Positions 46,195 to 55,053 are shown, numbered from the stretch's first letter. The stretch: 64,000 nucleotides of DNA from Ferdinandcohnia sp036962705 (GCF_036962705.1 NZ_JBALOQ010000022.1:62001-126000); one strand, 5' to 3'. Program-made: numbers and translations. Notes: a model not told the origin generated them from the letters alone.

Positions 46195-47874
46195 ATGGCA
46201 GATTTACGTAGTAACATGATTAAATCAGGTATCGATCGAGCTCCGCATAGAAGTTTGCTTCGTGCATCCGGAGTGAAGGATGAAGATTTTAACAAACCAT
46301 TTATAGCAGTTGTCAACTCATATATTGATATTGTTCCAGGACATGTTCATTTACAAGAGTTTGGAAAAATCGTAAAGGAAGCCATTCGTGAAGCTGGCGG
46401 CGTTCCATTTGAAATGAACACAATTGGTGTTGATGATGGAATTGCAATGGGTCATATCGGAATGAGATATTCCCTTCCGAGCCGTGAAATCATTGCTGAC
46501 TCAGTTGAAACAGTCGTGGCTGCACACTGGTTTGATGGAATGGTGTGTATTCCAAACTGTGACAAAATCACTCCAGGAATGATGATGGCTGCAATGCGTC
46601 TAAACATCCCTACTATCTTTGTTAGTGGTGGTCCGATGAAAGCTGGTCGTGATGCGGCAGGAAACCCACTTAACCTAAACTCGGTATTTGAGGGTGTAGG
46701 TGCCTATCAATCTGGTAAAATTGATGAAGCTAGGTTAACAGAAATTGAACAATTTGCTTGTCCAACATGTGGCTCTTGTTCTGGTATGTTTACAGCTAAC
46801 TCAATGAACTGTTTAGCAGAAGGACTTGGTCTTGCTCTTCCAGGTAACGGTACAATCCTAGCCGTAGCAGAGGAAAGAAAAGAATTTGTTAAAGAATCTG
46901 CAAAACAATTAATGTATTTAATTGAAAAGGATATTAAACCACGTGATATCGTGACAGTAGATACAATTGATAATGCATTTGCTTTAGATATGGCAATGGG
47001 TGGCTCAACAAATACTGTTCTTCATACTCTAGCATTAGCGAATGAAGCCGAAATTGATTATTCATTAGAACGTATTAATGAAATAGCAGCTCGTGTCCCA
47101 CACTTAGCAAAAATTGCCCCTGCTTCTGATCATCATATTGAAGATGTTCACAATGCTGGAGGTGTAAGTGCAATCATTAATGAATTGCTTAAAAAGCCAG
47201 GTGCTATTAATGGAGATTGTTTGACTGTAACAGGTAAAACTTTACGTGAAACTGTAGCAGGCTGTGAAATTACGGATCATGATGTGATTCGCCCACTAGA
47301 GAATCCACATTCTGAAACAGGTGGATTAGCGATTTTATTTGGTAACTTAGCTCCTGAGGGTGCTGTCGTTAAAGTTGGTGCGGTTGACCCAGAGGTTGGC
47401 GGATACCACAGAGGCCCTGCCGTTTGCTTTGATTCTCAAGAGGATGCGCTATCTGCTATTATTGTTGGTAAGGTTAAAGAAGGAGATGTAGTGGTAATTC
47501 GCTATGAAGGCCCTAAAGGTGGCCCAGGTATGCCTGAAATGCTTGCACCAACATCCCAGATCGTAGGACGTGGTCTTGGTGCCAAAGTTGGCTTAATTAC
47601 TGATGGACGTTTCTCCGGTGCATCAAGAGGTATCTCTATCGGACATATCTCCCCGGAAGCTGCTGAAGGTGGTCCAATTGCATTCGTTCATGATGGAGAC
47701 ATCATTGAGCTTGATTTAAATAATCGTTCAATTACATTAGAAATTTCTGATGAAGAATTTGAAAGACGTAAAGCTGAATGGAAAGGCTTTGAACCAAAAG
47801 TGAAAAAAGGCTACCTAGCCCGCTATTCAAAGCTCGTAACAAATGCAAGTACTGGTGGAGTTATGAAAATTTAA
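46195..47874 (+). CDS. ilvD: Dihydroxy-acid dehydratase
   Basis: 559 residues from MADLRSNMIK at 46195, behind GGAGGT. Iron-sulfur cysteines lie in CIPNCDK (about 118-124) and CPTCGSCSGMFTANSMNC (about 191-208). The GRFSGASRGISIGHISPEA region near residues 474-492 carries the conserved serine of the family. It converts dihydroxy-isovalerate and -methylvalerate to the oxoacids of valine and isoleucine synthesis. Relatives (Edd, sugar-acid dehydratases) act on gluconate or its phosphate. Overall similarity is to genuine IlvD, but the neighbouring sugar-acid genes make a side activity conceivable. Confidence 0.92.
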   Translation: MADLRSNMIKSGIDRAPHRSLLRASGVKDEDFNKPFIAVVNSYIDIVPGHVHLQEFGKIVKEAIREAGGVPFEMNTIGVDDGIAMGHIGMRYSLPSREIIADSVETVVAAHWFDGMVCIPNCDKITPGMMMAAMRLNIPTIFVSGGPMKAGRDAAGNPLNLNSVFEGVGAYQSGKIDEARLTEIEQFACPTCGSCSGMFTANSMNCLAEGLGLALPGNGTILAVAEERKEFVKESAKQLMYLIEKDIKPRDIVTVDTIDNAFALDMAMGGSTNTVLHTLALANEAEIDYSLERINEIAARVPHLAKIAPASDHHIEDVHNAGGVSAIINELLKKPGAINGDCLTVTGKTLRETVAGCEITDHDVIRPLENPHSETGGLAILFGNLAPEGAVVKVGAVDPEVGGYHRGPAVCFDSQEDALSAIIVGKVKEGDVVVIRYEGPKGGPGMPEMLAPTSQIVGRGLGAKVGLITDGRFSGASRGISIGHISPEAAEGGPIAFVHDGDIIELDLNNRSITLEISDEEFERRKAEWKGFEPKVKKGYLARYSKLVTNASTGGVMKI

Positions 47875-47886
47875 TACACCCCTAGC

Positions 47887-47922
47887 AAAACAGCCTGGTT
47901 CAACTGAATCAGGCTGTTTTTT
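47887..47922 (+). terminator. Terminator of ilvD
   Basis: Perfect arms AAAACAGCCTG/CAGGCTGTTTT with TTTTTT continuing on the plus strand. Confidence 0.85.
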
Positions 47923-48008
47923 CAATTACGAGAATTGTCTTGTAAAGAACTTGTTGATAAAATTAATGAAAAGTGGAGGCTCTTGCAGCTTTAAATGGAG
48001 TGAAAAAA

Positions 48009-48551
48009 ATGAGTACAGATAAAAAACTATTAGGGGAAAAACGGAGAGAATCGATTATCAAATGGTTGAAGGAAAGCCCTACTCCGATTATTGGTGAGGA
48101 ACTTTCAAAACGAGCAAATGTGAGCCGCCAAGTAATCGTTCAAGATATCTCGTTATTAAAGGCGAAAAATGAACCGATTGTTGCTACTAGCCAGGGTTAT
48201 ATTTATTTTCAGGAAGAACCAAACCGAGATCACATTTCAAGAATTATTGCTGTGAAGCACACATCTGAGCAAACTGCTGAGGAACTCAACATATTAGTTG
48301 ATCATGGTGTGACCGTTCGGGATGTAATTGTCGAGCATCCAGTATATGGAGAAATTGCAGGATCATTAATGATTAAAAATCGGTTTGAAGTGAAACGATT
48401 TGTAGAAAAATTATCTGAAACCAATGCCTCCCTCCTGTCCTTATTGACGAATGGAGTGCACTTACATACGATTGAAGCCGATTCCGTTGAAAAACTAGAT
48501 GCAGCCTGTGAAGCATTACGTGAAGTGAATATTTTATTAAGTGAACAGTAA
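48009..48551 (+). CDS. niaR: Transcriptional repressor of NAD synthesis, NiaR-like
   Basis: 180 residues from MSTDKKLLG at 48009, behind GGAGTG. An N-terminal winged helix (about 10-65: RESIIKWLKES, SRQVIVQDISLLK) is followed by a 3H domain with histidines in VKHTSEQ, VDHGV, EHPVYGE and GVHLHTIE. B. subtilis NiaR (YrxA) represses nadB-nadA-nadC when nicotinate is present; the 3H domain binds a divalent metal. No NAD genes adjoin it here. The length is normal for the family. Confidence 0.85.
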   Translation: MSTDKKLLGEKRRESIIKWLKESPTPIIGEELSKRANVSRQVIVQDISLLKAKNEPIVATSQGYIYFQEEPNRDHISRIIAVKHTSEQTAEELNILVDHGVTVRDVIVEHPVYGEIAGSLMIKNRFEVKRFVEKLSETNASLLSLLTNGVHLHTIEADSVEKLDAACEALREVNILLSEQ

Positions 48552-48557
48552 GATTAG

Positions 48558-48592
48558 AAAAGCAACAGCCTCGTTGGACTGTTGCTTTTTTG
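48558..48592 (+). terminator. Terminator of niaR
   Basis: AAGCAACAG/CTGTTGCTT hairpin followed by TTTTTT on the plus strand. Confidence 0.8.
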
Positions 48593-48613
48593 TGATCATG
48601 AAATATATTCGGC

Positions 48614-48713
48614 TATTAGCCATAAATGTATTTTATTGGCCGTATTTCTTGAGTATTAACCATAAAACTTTGCTATTGGCTATATTTTTTAAATATTAGC
48701 CGCAAACTAAAAA
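48614..48713. repeat. Tandem array with exact 20-base period, five units
   Basis: TATTRGC/TATTRAC cores begin at 48614, 48634, 48654, 48674 and 48694. Alternate units continue with CATAAA-like and GTATTT-like sequence, giving a 40-base higher-order period. The array lies between the niaR terminator and the htpG stop codon. No frame reads through it. Confidence 0.7.
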
Positions 48714-48725
48714 TGTACCATGTTT

Positions 48726-50606
48726 TTATACCATAATTTTACAAATATCATTTGTAAATTCAACTGGGTCTTGAATAGGCAGACCTTCGATAAGAAGTGC
48801 TTGGTTGTACAATAAATGAGTGTACAAATCAAGCTTAGTTTTATCGTGTTCAAACGCATTTTTTAATGATAGGAAGACTTCATGATGTACGTTAATCTCT
48901 AATACTTTATCAGCCTTAACATTTTGATTGTCAGGCATTGCATTCAAAATTTTCTCCATTTCGATAGAGATGTCTCCATCAGTTGATAAACAAACTGGAT
49001 GTGTTTTTAGACGTTTTGAAATTCTCACATCGGTTACCTTGCCTGCTAATGCATCTTTCATGTACTCAAATAGCTCTTTGTTTTCGGTTTGTTCCTCTTC
49101 TGTTATTTTGTCGCTTTCATTTGGTTCGAAGCCTAAATCACTGCTAGAAATGGATTTAAATTCTTTTTCCTTGTACTTCATAAGCATTTTAATCGCGAAT
49201 TCATCAATATCCTCTGTGAAATAAAGGATTTCATAACCTTTATCAGCAACTAATTCAGTTTGTGGTAGTTTATCGATACGCTCAATAGAATCACCAGTTG
49301 CATAGTAAATGTATTTTTGATCCTCTGCCATTCTTGATACATATTCATCTAATGTAACCAGCTTTTTCTCTTTGGAAGAATAGAAAAGCAACAAATCTTG
49401 AAGAGTATCTTTATTACTTCCATAATCACTGTACACACCAAATTTCAATTGGCGCCCAAAGCTATTATAGAATTTTTCATATTTATCGCGTTCATTTTTT
49501 AACATGCTATGCAAATCGCTTTTGATTTTCTTATTGATGTTTTTCGCTATGAGCTTTAATTGACGGTCCTGCTGAAGCATTTCTCGTGAAATATTAAGCG
49601 ATAAATCCTCAGAATCTACCAATCCTTTTACAAAGCTGAAATAATCAGGAAGCAGGTCAGCACATTTGTTCATTATTAGAACACCGTTAGAGTAAAGCTC
49701 TAGCCCTTTTTCATATTCCTTTGAATAATAATCAAATGGAATATTTTCAGGAATGTACAAAATTGCATTGTAGCGAATTGTACCGTCCACATTGATATGA
49801 ACATGCTTTAGTGGTTTATCAAACCCATAATGCTTTTCATTATAGAATTTTTCATAATCTTCATCAGTAAGTTCGCTTTTGTTCTTTCTCCAAATTGGAA
49901 CCATGCTGTTAATGATCTGTTCTTCTGCAACCTGCTCGTATTCAGATTCGCTTCCCTCTTTAAGTTTACTTGTTGTTACATCCATCTTAATTGGATAGCG
50001 GATGAAATCGGAATATTTTTTAATGATTGATTTTAAGCGATGTTCCTCTAAAAATTCTTCATAAGATTCGTCTTCAGTATTTTCTTTGATTTTTAATATG
50101 ATTTCAGTTCCAACTGTATCTTTTTCAACTGTTTCAAGGGTATATCCATCTGCACCTTTTGATTCCCATTTGTAAGCATCTTCATTGCCGAGTGCTTTAC
50201 TAATAACGATTACCACATCAGCAACCATAAAAGCGGCATAAAATCCGACACCGAATTGTCCAATGATATCATGGCCGTCTTTGATTTCTGTTTCCTTTTT
50301 AAAAGCTAACGAACCACTTTTTGCGATTGTGCCAAGGTTCGTTTCAAGCTCTTCCTTTGTCATTCCAATACCAGTATCAGCAATGGTTAAGGTTCTGTTC
50401 TCTTTGTCAGCAGTAATTTTGATGAAATAACTGTCCTTATTAAATTGATACCGGTCATCAGTTAACGCCTTGTAATAAATCTTATCAATTGCATCGCTCG
50501 AATTTGAGATTAGCTCTCGTAGAAATACTTCGCGCTGCGAATAAATCGAGTTGATCATCATTTCTAATAACCTTTTAGACTCTGCTTTAAATTGTTTTTT
50601 TGCCAT
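48726..50606 (-). CDS. htpG: Molecular chaperone HtpG (Hsp90)
   Basis: 626 residues, the usual length. The GHKL ATPase domain holds ELISNSSDAIDKI (about 32-44), DTGIGM (about 79-84) and GQFGVGFYAAF (about 117-127). The middle domain and C-terminal dimer domain follow without interruption. It is an ATP-driven cytoplasmic chaperone. ATG 50606 is preceded by AAAGGGGAAC. Monocistronic; no CIRCE element was seen upstream. Confidence 0.95.
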   Translation of the reverse strand: MAKKQFKAESKRLLEMMINSIYSQREVFLRELISNSSDAIDKIYYKALTDDRYQFNKDSYFIKITADKENRTLTIADTGIGMTKEELETNLGTIAKSGSLAFKKETEIKDGHDIIGQFGVGFYAAFMVADVVIVISKALGNEDAYKWESKGADGYTLETVEKDTVGTEIILKIKENTEDESYEEFLEEHRLKSIIKKYSDFIRYPIKMDVTTSKLKEGSESEYEQVAEEQIINSMVPIWRKNKSELTDEDYEKFYNEKHYGFDKPLKHVHINVDGTIRYNAILYIPENIPFDYYSKEYEKGLELYSNGVLIMNKCADLLPDYFSFVKGLVDSEDLSLNISREMLQQDRQLKLIAKNINKKIKSDLHSMLKNERDKYEKFYNSFGRQLKFGVYSDYGSNKDTLQDLLLFYSSKEKKLVTLDEYVSRMAEDQKYIYYATGDSIERIDKLPQTELVADKGYEILYFTEDIDEFAIKMLMKYKEKEFKSISSSDLGFEPNESDKITEEEQTENKELFEYMKDALAGKVTDVRISKRLKTHPVCLSTDGDISIEMEKILNAMPDNQNVKADKVLEINVHHEVFLSLKNAFEHDKTKLDLYTHLLYNQALLIEGLPIQDPVEFTNDICKIMV

Positions 50607-50732
50607 GGCTAGTTCCCCTTTCCAATAAAAACTATGACTATTTTTTTGTTTTGATTAGCACTTGCAATCCTGGAGTGCTAATGCCCAATTTTTTAATAAC
50701 ATATATTTTTTTCTCTGTCAATCAAGACGATA

Positions 50733-51644
50733 TTAATTGTTTAAAAATGTAGCGATTTTCTTTTTGTTTTTTTGAAACGACTCGGCTCCGAGCTTGACTA
50801 GAAAATCGATATATTCAGGGGCGTCAAATGGAACCTCCTGACCGAGGTCTTCATTAATTCGAAAATAGTTATTACCAAGTAAATGCTGGCAATGATAGGT
50901 TACAGATTCTGATGATAGATGCAGAGCAAGATCTAATAATTTTGGTGTCATTTTCATCGATGGTAGATTGAAGGGCAACCATTGATTTACGCCCCATTTT
51001 TTTTTCGTTTCTATTGAAAAATCAATTTTTTGCAGACCAGTCCCAATCGACATAATATGAATGTCAGTTAAGTCCTTTTTAAAATGGTTCTGAGCCTCAG
51101 TGATGCATACGAGTGACGGATTATTTGCCCAAAGTCCCCCGTCTATCGCTAAATAGTGATTATTAATATTATTTGGTGGGAAAAAGACCGGTGCCGAGCA
51201 TGAAGACAGAACGACATCCCAGAGCTTAATGGAATGATCGTCCTGTTCGGCATTTCCATAATTCGTTCGATGGACAAATGGTTTTCCATGGGTAATATCC
51301 ACAGTTGGAATGAGCAATGGCTTTTTTATTTCAAACAAAGATATTTCACCAAATGCTTCTTGGATATAGTGGCGTAAATAACGATCACTGTACACGCTTT
51401 TCAGGAAGCCGACCTTCGCTTGTCTCGTAAAAATTTTTTCACCGTATTTAATATAGCTTTCTTGTACGTCTTCCATATTTAATTTGAGAGTTGCTGAAGC
51501 AGCAATAATCGAACCGGTACTCGTTCCTGAAATCATATCAAACATTTCGGAGATGGGTTGATTATATTCTTTTTCTATCGCATGTAAAATGGCAACCGCA
51601 AAGACTCCGCGAATTCCGCCCCCATCAATGCAAAGGATTTTCAT
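50733..51644 (-). CDS. Patatin-like phospholipase
   Basis: 303 residues from MKILCIDGGG at 51644, behind AAAGGTG; the GTG in that site is an unlikely start. Oxyanion loop DGGGIRG (about 6-12), nucleophile elbow GTSTGS (about 40-45) and the catalytic Asp in DGGLWANNP (about 166) form the patatin Ser-Asp dyad. No signal peptide or membrane segment. Similar proteins include free-standing lipid hydrolases and CapV-type effectors of CBASS defence. No nucleotidyltransferase or accessory gene is adjacent, so a defence role is not supported here. Confidence 0.8.
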   Translation of the reverse strand: MKILCIDGGGIRGVFAVAILHAIEKEYNQPISEMFDMISGTSTGSIIAASATLKLNMEDVQESYIKYGEKIFTRQAKVGFLKSVYSDRYLRHYIQEAFGEISLFEIKKPLLIPTVDITHGKPFVHRTNYGNAEQDDHSIKLWDVVLSSCSAPVFFPPNNINNHYLAIDGGLWANNPSLVCITEAQNHFKKDLTDIHIMSIGTGLQKIDFSIETKKKWGVNQWLPFNLPSMKMTPKLLDLALHLSSESVTYHCQHLLGNNYFRINEDLGQEVPFDAPEYIDFLVKLGAESFQKNKKKIATFLNN

Positions 51645-51704
51645 ATATTTCACCTTTTAAAGAGTTTTCCTATTAGTATTCCCTTTGGGGTACGGAGGTA
51701 TAAG

Positions 51705-51732
51705 CAAAAAAAGATGCCCTAAAAAGGCATCT
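51705..51732 (-). terminator. Terminator of the selB-selenoprotein operon
   Basis: AGATGCC/GGCATCT hairpin with a T run on the minus strand, ending on the stop codon of the small selenoprotein. Confidence 0.8.
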
Positions 51733-51965
51733 TACGCTTGCTCCATTGTAGAAATGATTTCTTCCGGAGTTGGGAACCTTCCGATTTCTTTCTTAGAGAA
51801 GACCTTTTCTCCATTAACGGTTACTTCAAACACTCCACCCGATGACGGCATAAGTTCGAAGCTTGAAATCTTTTGTTTAAAATGAGTCAATAGTTTTTCC
51901 GCTAGACCTGCGGCTTTTGGTGCGTAGTTTCACTGCATGCAAAATTCGATAGATACCTTATACAT
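51732..51965 (-). CDS. SelW/Rdx-family selenoprotein with in-frame UGA
   Basis: 77 residues including selenocysteine: ATG 51965, TGA at 51932-51930 (codon 12), stop TAA 51734-51732. The product starts MYKVSIEFCMQ-Sec-NYAPKAA, giving the CxxU redox motif of the SelW/Rdx thioredoxin-like fold. SSGGVFEVTVNGEKVFSKK and GRFPTPEEI complete the usual family pattern. Relatives often carry CxxC instead. A perfect AGGAGGT site lies eight bases before the start, and the gene begins 12 bases after selB, so both are one operon. An ordinary caller would stop at codon 12 or skip it. Redox function is inferred from the family. Confidence 0.88.
51899..51929 (-). promoter_or_regulatory. Bacterial SECIS-like hairpin of the SelW-like gene
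   Basis: Sixteen bases after the UGA, CCGC (51913-51910) and GCGG (51902-51899) enclose the loop AGGTCTA. The loop contains AGGUCU, which is also the apical-loop sequence I recall from the E. coli fdhF SECIS bound by SelB. Pairing is short; lower stem not worked out. Confidence 0.6.
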
Positions 51966-51977
51966 CCTAAATACCTC

Positions 51978-53861
51978 CTATTTATTTTTCCATACCCGAT
52001 TCCCTTCTTCTCGTCTTGTGAATTGGTGATGATCCAGTAATTCTAAGAAAGGAATGAGATATTTACGAGAAAGCGATAGAATTTCTTTTGCCTCTGATAA
52101 ACTAAAACTCTCATCTGTATGCGCTGTTAACTTTTCAACAGCTTTGTCAAAAGCGTTTTTGTAAATCAATGTTTCCTCATTAAGCAAAAGTGCTTGATTC
52201 GTTTTTAATAGATACGACTTAAGTTCGTTTGCTGCTTGATTAGAAAGTTTACTCTGTTTTATATAATCTACCCATTTATTAGGTTGGACGCCGTCATTAA
52301 TTAGTGACAAAGCAACTATTTCCATTGGCCCTTTAGGAAGGCTGGGGTTAAAACTTGATAGCGATAAATATTGCTCTTCTTTCTTCAATCCATTGGTTTG
52401 TAACAATTCATTTATACAGTGCTCGGTTAAATTTTTGTTCTGACCAAGCGCTTGAAGAAGTTCGGCTTTACTCATACCTATTCGCAAAGGAAACTCAACG
52501 TGATATTCCTTTAACTTATTTAAGATAGCTTCATTAAGTTTAGAAATCGTTCTTTTTAAACTATACACATGTTCAGAGATTTCGATGTACTCACCTGATT
52601 TAAGACCGGTGGATACAATCTCGTCTACTTCTTCCTCTTGCAAAGAGGAGAGCTGGGATAGTTGAAGTTTTGATAAATGTTGATTTTTTAATAGCAAGTC
52701 ATCCAAAATTTCTGAAGGTGAACTTTCCAATTGTTTTTTGAGCATAGTAATAGTTTCTTCACCAAAACGATATTTCTGTGCTTGAGGTTGAATAATCCAT
52801 CCGCCACCAAGGGTTTCAACTGGAGTCGGTCTCCGTAAAATAAATCGATCTCCGCGACGAACAACGATTTCTTCATTAAGCCGTATTTGGCAAAGGATTT
52901 CTTCAACTGATTCTTTGACTTCATTTCGGTCAAAAAAGACAATTTTACCGTAAGCTTCTGTCGTGCCAACATGTATCTTGACTGGTGAACGTTGTTTAAG
53001 TGGGATTGATAGTGTCGAAACAAGCTGCAGAGCGATGTCAATCGTGTTCGTTACTTGGAGGTTTTCTGAATCGACAAGTACATCACCACGTATTATCTCA
53101 TCCTTTGTAACTCCGGTAATGTTTAGAGCAACTCGTTGTCCCGCTTGTGCTCTTTCTATTTCCTGATTATGTACCTGGATTTGCCGAATTTTTATCATTT
53201 TCTCTGATGGCAAAAGTGTTAATTGACTGTCCCTTGTCACAACACCTTCAAAAATAGTCCCTCTTACAACAGTTCCATGTCCCTGAACCGTAAAGGCTTG
53301 GTCAATCGGCAAACGAAATGAGCCGTTGCTATTTCTTTGTTCAAGGCCATCGATCTCCTTTTGTATCGCTTGCTTTAGTTCCGGAATCCCTTTTTCTGAG
53401 ATACTATCAACATATAGTATTGGTGCATAGCTATAATCTGTTTCTGCCAGTAATTCTTTTATTTCTTCGACAGCGAGTTCGAGTAACTCCTCTTCCACTC
53501 TTCCAATTTTCGAAACCACAATCATACATTTTTTAATCCCTAAAAATTTCAAAATTTGGAGGTGTTCCTTCGTTTGTGGCATGACACCTTCATCTCCAGC
53601 AATTACGAGTATCACAAGGTCAATTCCGGCAACACCAGCTATCATTTGTCTAATGAAACGTTCATGTCCTGGTACATCAACTATAGATACATGGATTCCG
53701 TTATCTAGTTTAAGGGGTGCATAGCCAGGTTCGATCGAGATATGGCGTTCTTTTTCTTCTTTTAATCGGTCAGTATCAATGCCTGTTAAAGCCTTTGTGA
53801 GGGTTGTTTTCCCATGGTCTATATGACCAGCCATTCCAATCGTATAAAATGAATCTCCCAT
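51978..53861 (-). CDS. selB: Selenocysteine-specific elongation factor
   Basis: 627 residues. GTPase motifs GHIDHGKTTL (about 12-21), DVPGHERF (about 62-69) and a VVSKIGR variant of the NKxD motif are present. EF-Tu-like domains 2 and 3 follow, then the SelB-specific C-terminal winged helices (about 390-627) that bind the SECIS hairpin. It delivers selenocysteyl-tRNA to UGA codons. ATG 53861 behind GGGGAGGAAGC. The gene is followed 12 bases later by a SelW-like selenoprotein and is divergent from tRNA-Sec. The NKxD lysine-aspartate is replaced in the visible sequence by SKIGR, typical variation for SelB not verified here. Confidence 0.93.
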   Translation of the reverse strand: MGDSFYTIGMAGHIDHGKTTLTKALTGIDTDRLKEEKERHISIEPGYAPLKLDNGIHVSIVDVPGHERFIRQMIAGVAGIDLVILVIAGDEGVMPQTKEHLQILKFLGIKKCMIVVSKIGRVEEELLELAVEEIKELLAETDYSYAPILYVDSISEKGIPELKQAIQKEIDGLEQRNSNGSFRLPIDQAFTVQGHGTVVRGTIFEGVVTRDSQLTLLPSEKMIKIRQIQVHNQEIERAQAGQRVALNITGVTKDEIIRGDVLVDSENLQVTNTIDIALQLVSTLSIPLKQRSPVKIHVGTTEAYGKIVFFDRNEVKESVEEILCQIRLNEEIVVRRGDRFILRRPTPVETLGGGWIIQPQAQKYRFGEETITMLKKQLESSPSEILDDLLLKNQHLSKLQLSQLSSLQEEEVDEIVSTGLKSGEYIEISEHVYSLKRTISKLNEAILNKLKEYHVEFPLRIGMSKAELLQALGQNKNLTEHCINELLQTNGLKKEEQYLSLSSFNPSLPKGPMEIVALSLINDGVQPNKWVDYIKQSKLSNQAANELKSYLLKTNQALLLNEETLIYKNAFDKAVEKLTAHTDESFSLSEAKEILSLSRKYLIPFLELLDHHQFTRREEGNRVWKNK

Positions 53862-53950
53862 TAACTGCTTCCTCCCCTTTATTTAACCGTCTTTTCTCTC
53901 TTCTACTTTACTAACAAGCACGTGAATAATTCAAGTTTGAGGATTCTAAT

Positions 53951-53980
53951 TTGCCTAAAAAAGAGATTCCTGTTTATAAT
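53951..53980 (+). promoter_or_regulatory. Sigma-A-type promoter of tRNA-Sec
   Basis: TTGCCT (53951-53956), an 18-base spacer and a perfect TATAAT (53975-53980). The tRNA begins 18 bases after the -10 box. The -35 box matches four of six consensus positions. Confidence 0.6.
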
Positions 53981-53997
53981 GAGAGGTAGTCTATTTT

Positions 53998-54094
53998 GGG
54001 GTTGGTTGGGTGACTGGTGTCCCCCTGGGTCTTCAAAACCCTGAGGGAGGCGCGTGTCGTCTCCGGTGGGTTCGATTCCCACACAGTCCCGCCA
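53998..54094 (+). tRNA. selC: Selenocysteine tRNA, anticodon UCA
   Basis: 97 bases with encoded CCA (54092-54094). The 5' strand GGGGTTG pairs, with G-U pairs, to CAGTCCC. The anticodon loop CTTCAAA (54031-54037) holds TCA, which reads UGA. A long variable arm (GGAGGC.../...GTCTCC, about 54046-54064) and T arm GTGGGTTCGATTCCCAC are clear. Long acceptor, extended D stem and long variable arm are hallmarks of bacterial tRNA-Sec. It stands head-to-head with selB and supplies UGA suppression for selD and the SelW-like gene. Confidence 0.93.
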
Positions 54095-54185
54095 AGTACT
54101 TATATATCAATACTTTAAGGAATTTCTTCTCATTAATATCACTATCTTGGTGCCTTTATGGTGCCGAACCTTATTCTTAGTCAAA

Positions 54186-54370
54186 CAATTCATCAAATTC
54201 GATGTCAACATTAAGGGTGTTATCTACGGCATTCAAGCCGCAGCAAATCAAATGAAAAAAAAGGAAATGGTGGGAAAATTATTAACTCTTGTTCTATTGC
54301 AGGACAAGAGGGTTATGAGTTTATAACAGCTAATTCCGTATCTTCGATTTATACATATATTCTTTCATAG
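54186..54370 (+). pseudogene. Fragment of a diacetyl/acetoin reductase-type SDR
   Basis: Translation in one frame gives KFDVNIKGVIYGIQAAANQM, typical of the middle of acetoin (diacetyl) reductases. After an A8 run at 54255-54262 the other frame continues GNGGKIINSCSIAGQEGYEF, the next conserved part. It then ends at TAG 54368-54370. Both ends of the roughly 255-residue enzyme are missing. The fragment sits 91 bases downstream of tRNA-Sec, so a deletion or insertion at the tRNA may have left it. Confidence 0.7.
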
Positions 54371-54412
54371 TTGGGAACTTTATTTGTATCTATAAAGTTA
54401 GGAGAATTTTTT

Positions 54413-54934
54413 ATGAACAATAAAGTATTTAAACTAATCAATCAGTTTTCCGGACGTTGTTCTCCAATTGATTTGCTGATGATATTGATTTCAAATAAGA
54501 TTCGTTATGTGTTTCTTTTTGTGTTGATTTTCATATGGTTTAGAAATGATTCTTACAAAAAAGTATCTTGTAATGCGGTAAAATCTATGGGGATTACATT
54601 GTTAATTCATACTTTAATAAAGTTGTTCTACTTTAAACCACGTCCTTTTGTAAAACATCGTGTCGGCATACTTATTCCTTCAAAAATGGATTCTTCATTT
54701 CCAAGTAAACATACTTTGCTAGTATTTGCTATATCTACTTCTATCTTTCTTTATGATCGTGTCCTCGGTTCAATCATGTGGGTGTTATCCTTATTGACTG
54801 GCTTCTCCCGTATTTGGGTAGGACATCATTATCCGTCTGATATTATCGGAAGTGCCTTTATCGCCACTATGACCAGCACCATATTAGATAAAATCTCTCG
54901 CATATGTAGCATTAGAATAAAGTTTGATCTTTGA
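54413..54934 (+). CDS. PAP2-family undecaprenyl-diphosphatase, BcrC-like
   Basis: 173 residues from ATG 54413, behind GGAG. About five membrane helices. The PAP2 phosphatase motifs are KPRPFVKHR (about 77-85), PSKHT (about 101-105) and GFSRIWVGHHYPSD (about 133-146), including both catalytic histidines. B. subtilis BcrC recycles the lipid carrier and confers bacitracin resistance; its central motif reads PSDHT, so Asp is replaced by Lys here. Essential His and Arg remain, so activity is likely. Substrate assigned by family similarity. Confidence 0.75.
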   Translation: MNNKVFKLINQFSGRCSPIDLLMILISNKIRYVFLFVLIFIWFRNDSYKKVSCNAVKSMGITLLIHTLIKLFYFKPRPFVKHRVGILIPSKMDSSFPSKHTLLVFAISTSIFLYDRVLGSIMWVLSLLTGFSRIWVGHHYPSDIIGSAFIATMTSTILDKISRICSIRIKFDL

Positions 54935-55053
54935 TCAAATTTATTCTATAAACACGCTCTTATTCTATTTTATTGAATCATTCTTTTATTAAAAATGCTT
55001 GATCATTTCTGTGATAATTCCTCCATTACAGCATCCTATAACTGACTGCCCCA

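Noticed and set aside
50733..51644. Patatin as CBASS (CapV-type) defence effector
   Set aside because: No cyclic-nucleotide synthase, Cap2/Cap3 or other defence gene is adjacent; neighbours are htpG and selenium genes.
51685..51885. Frame on the plus strand opposite the SelW-like gene
   Set aside because: Antisense to a better supported selenoprotein gene and overlaps its terminator.
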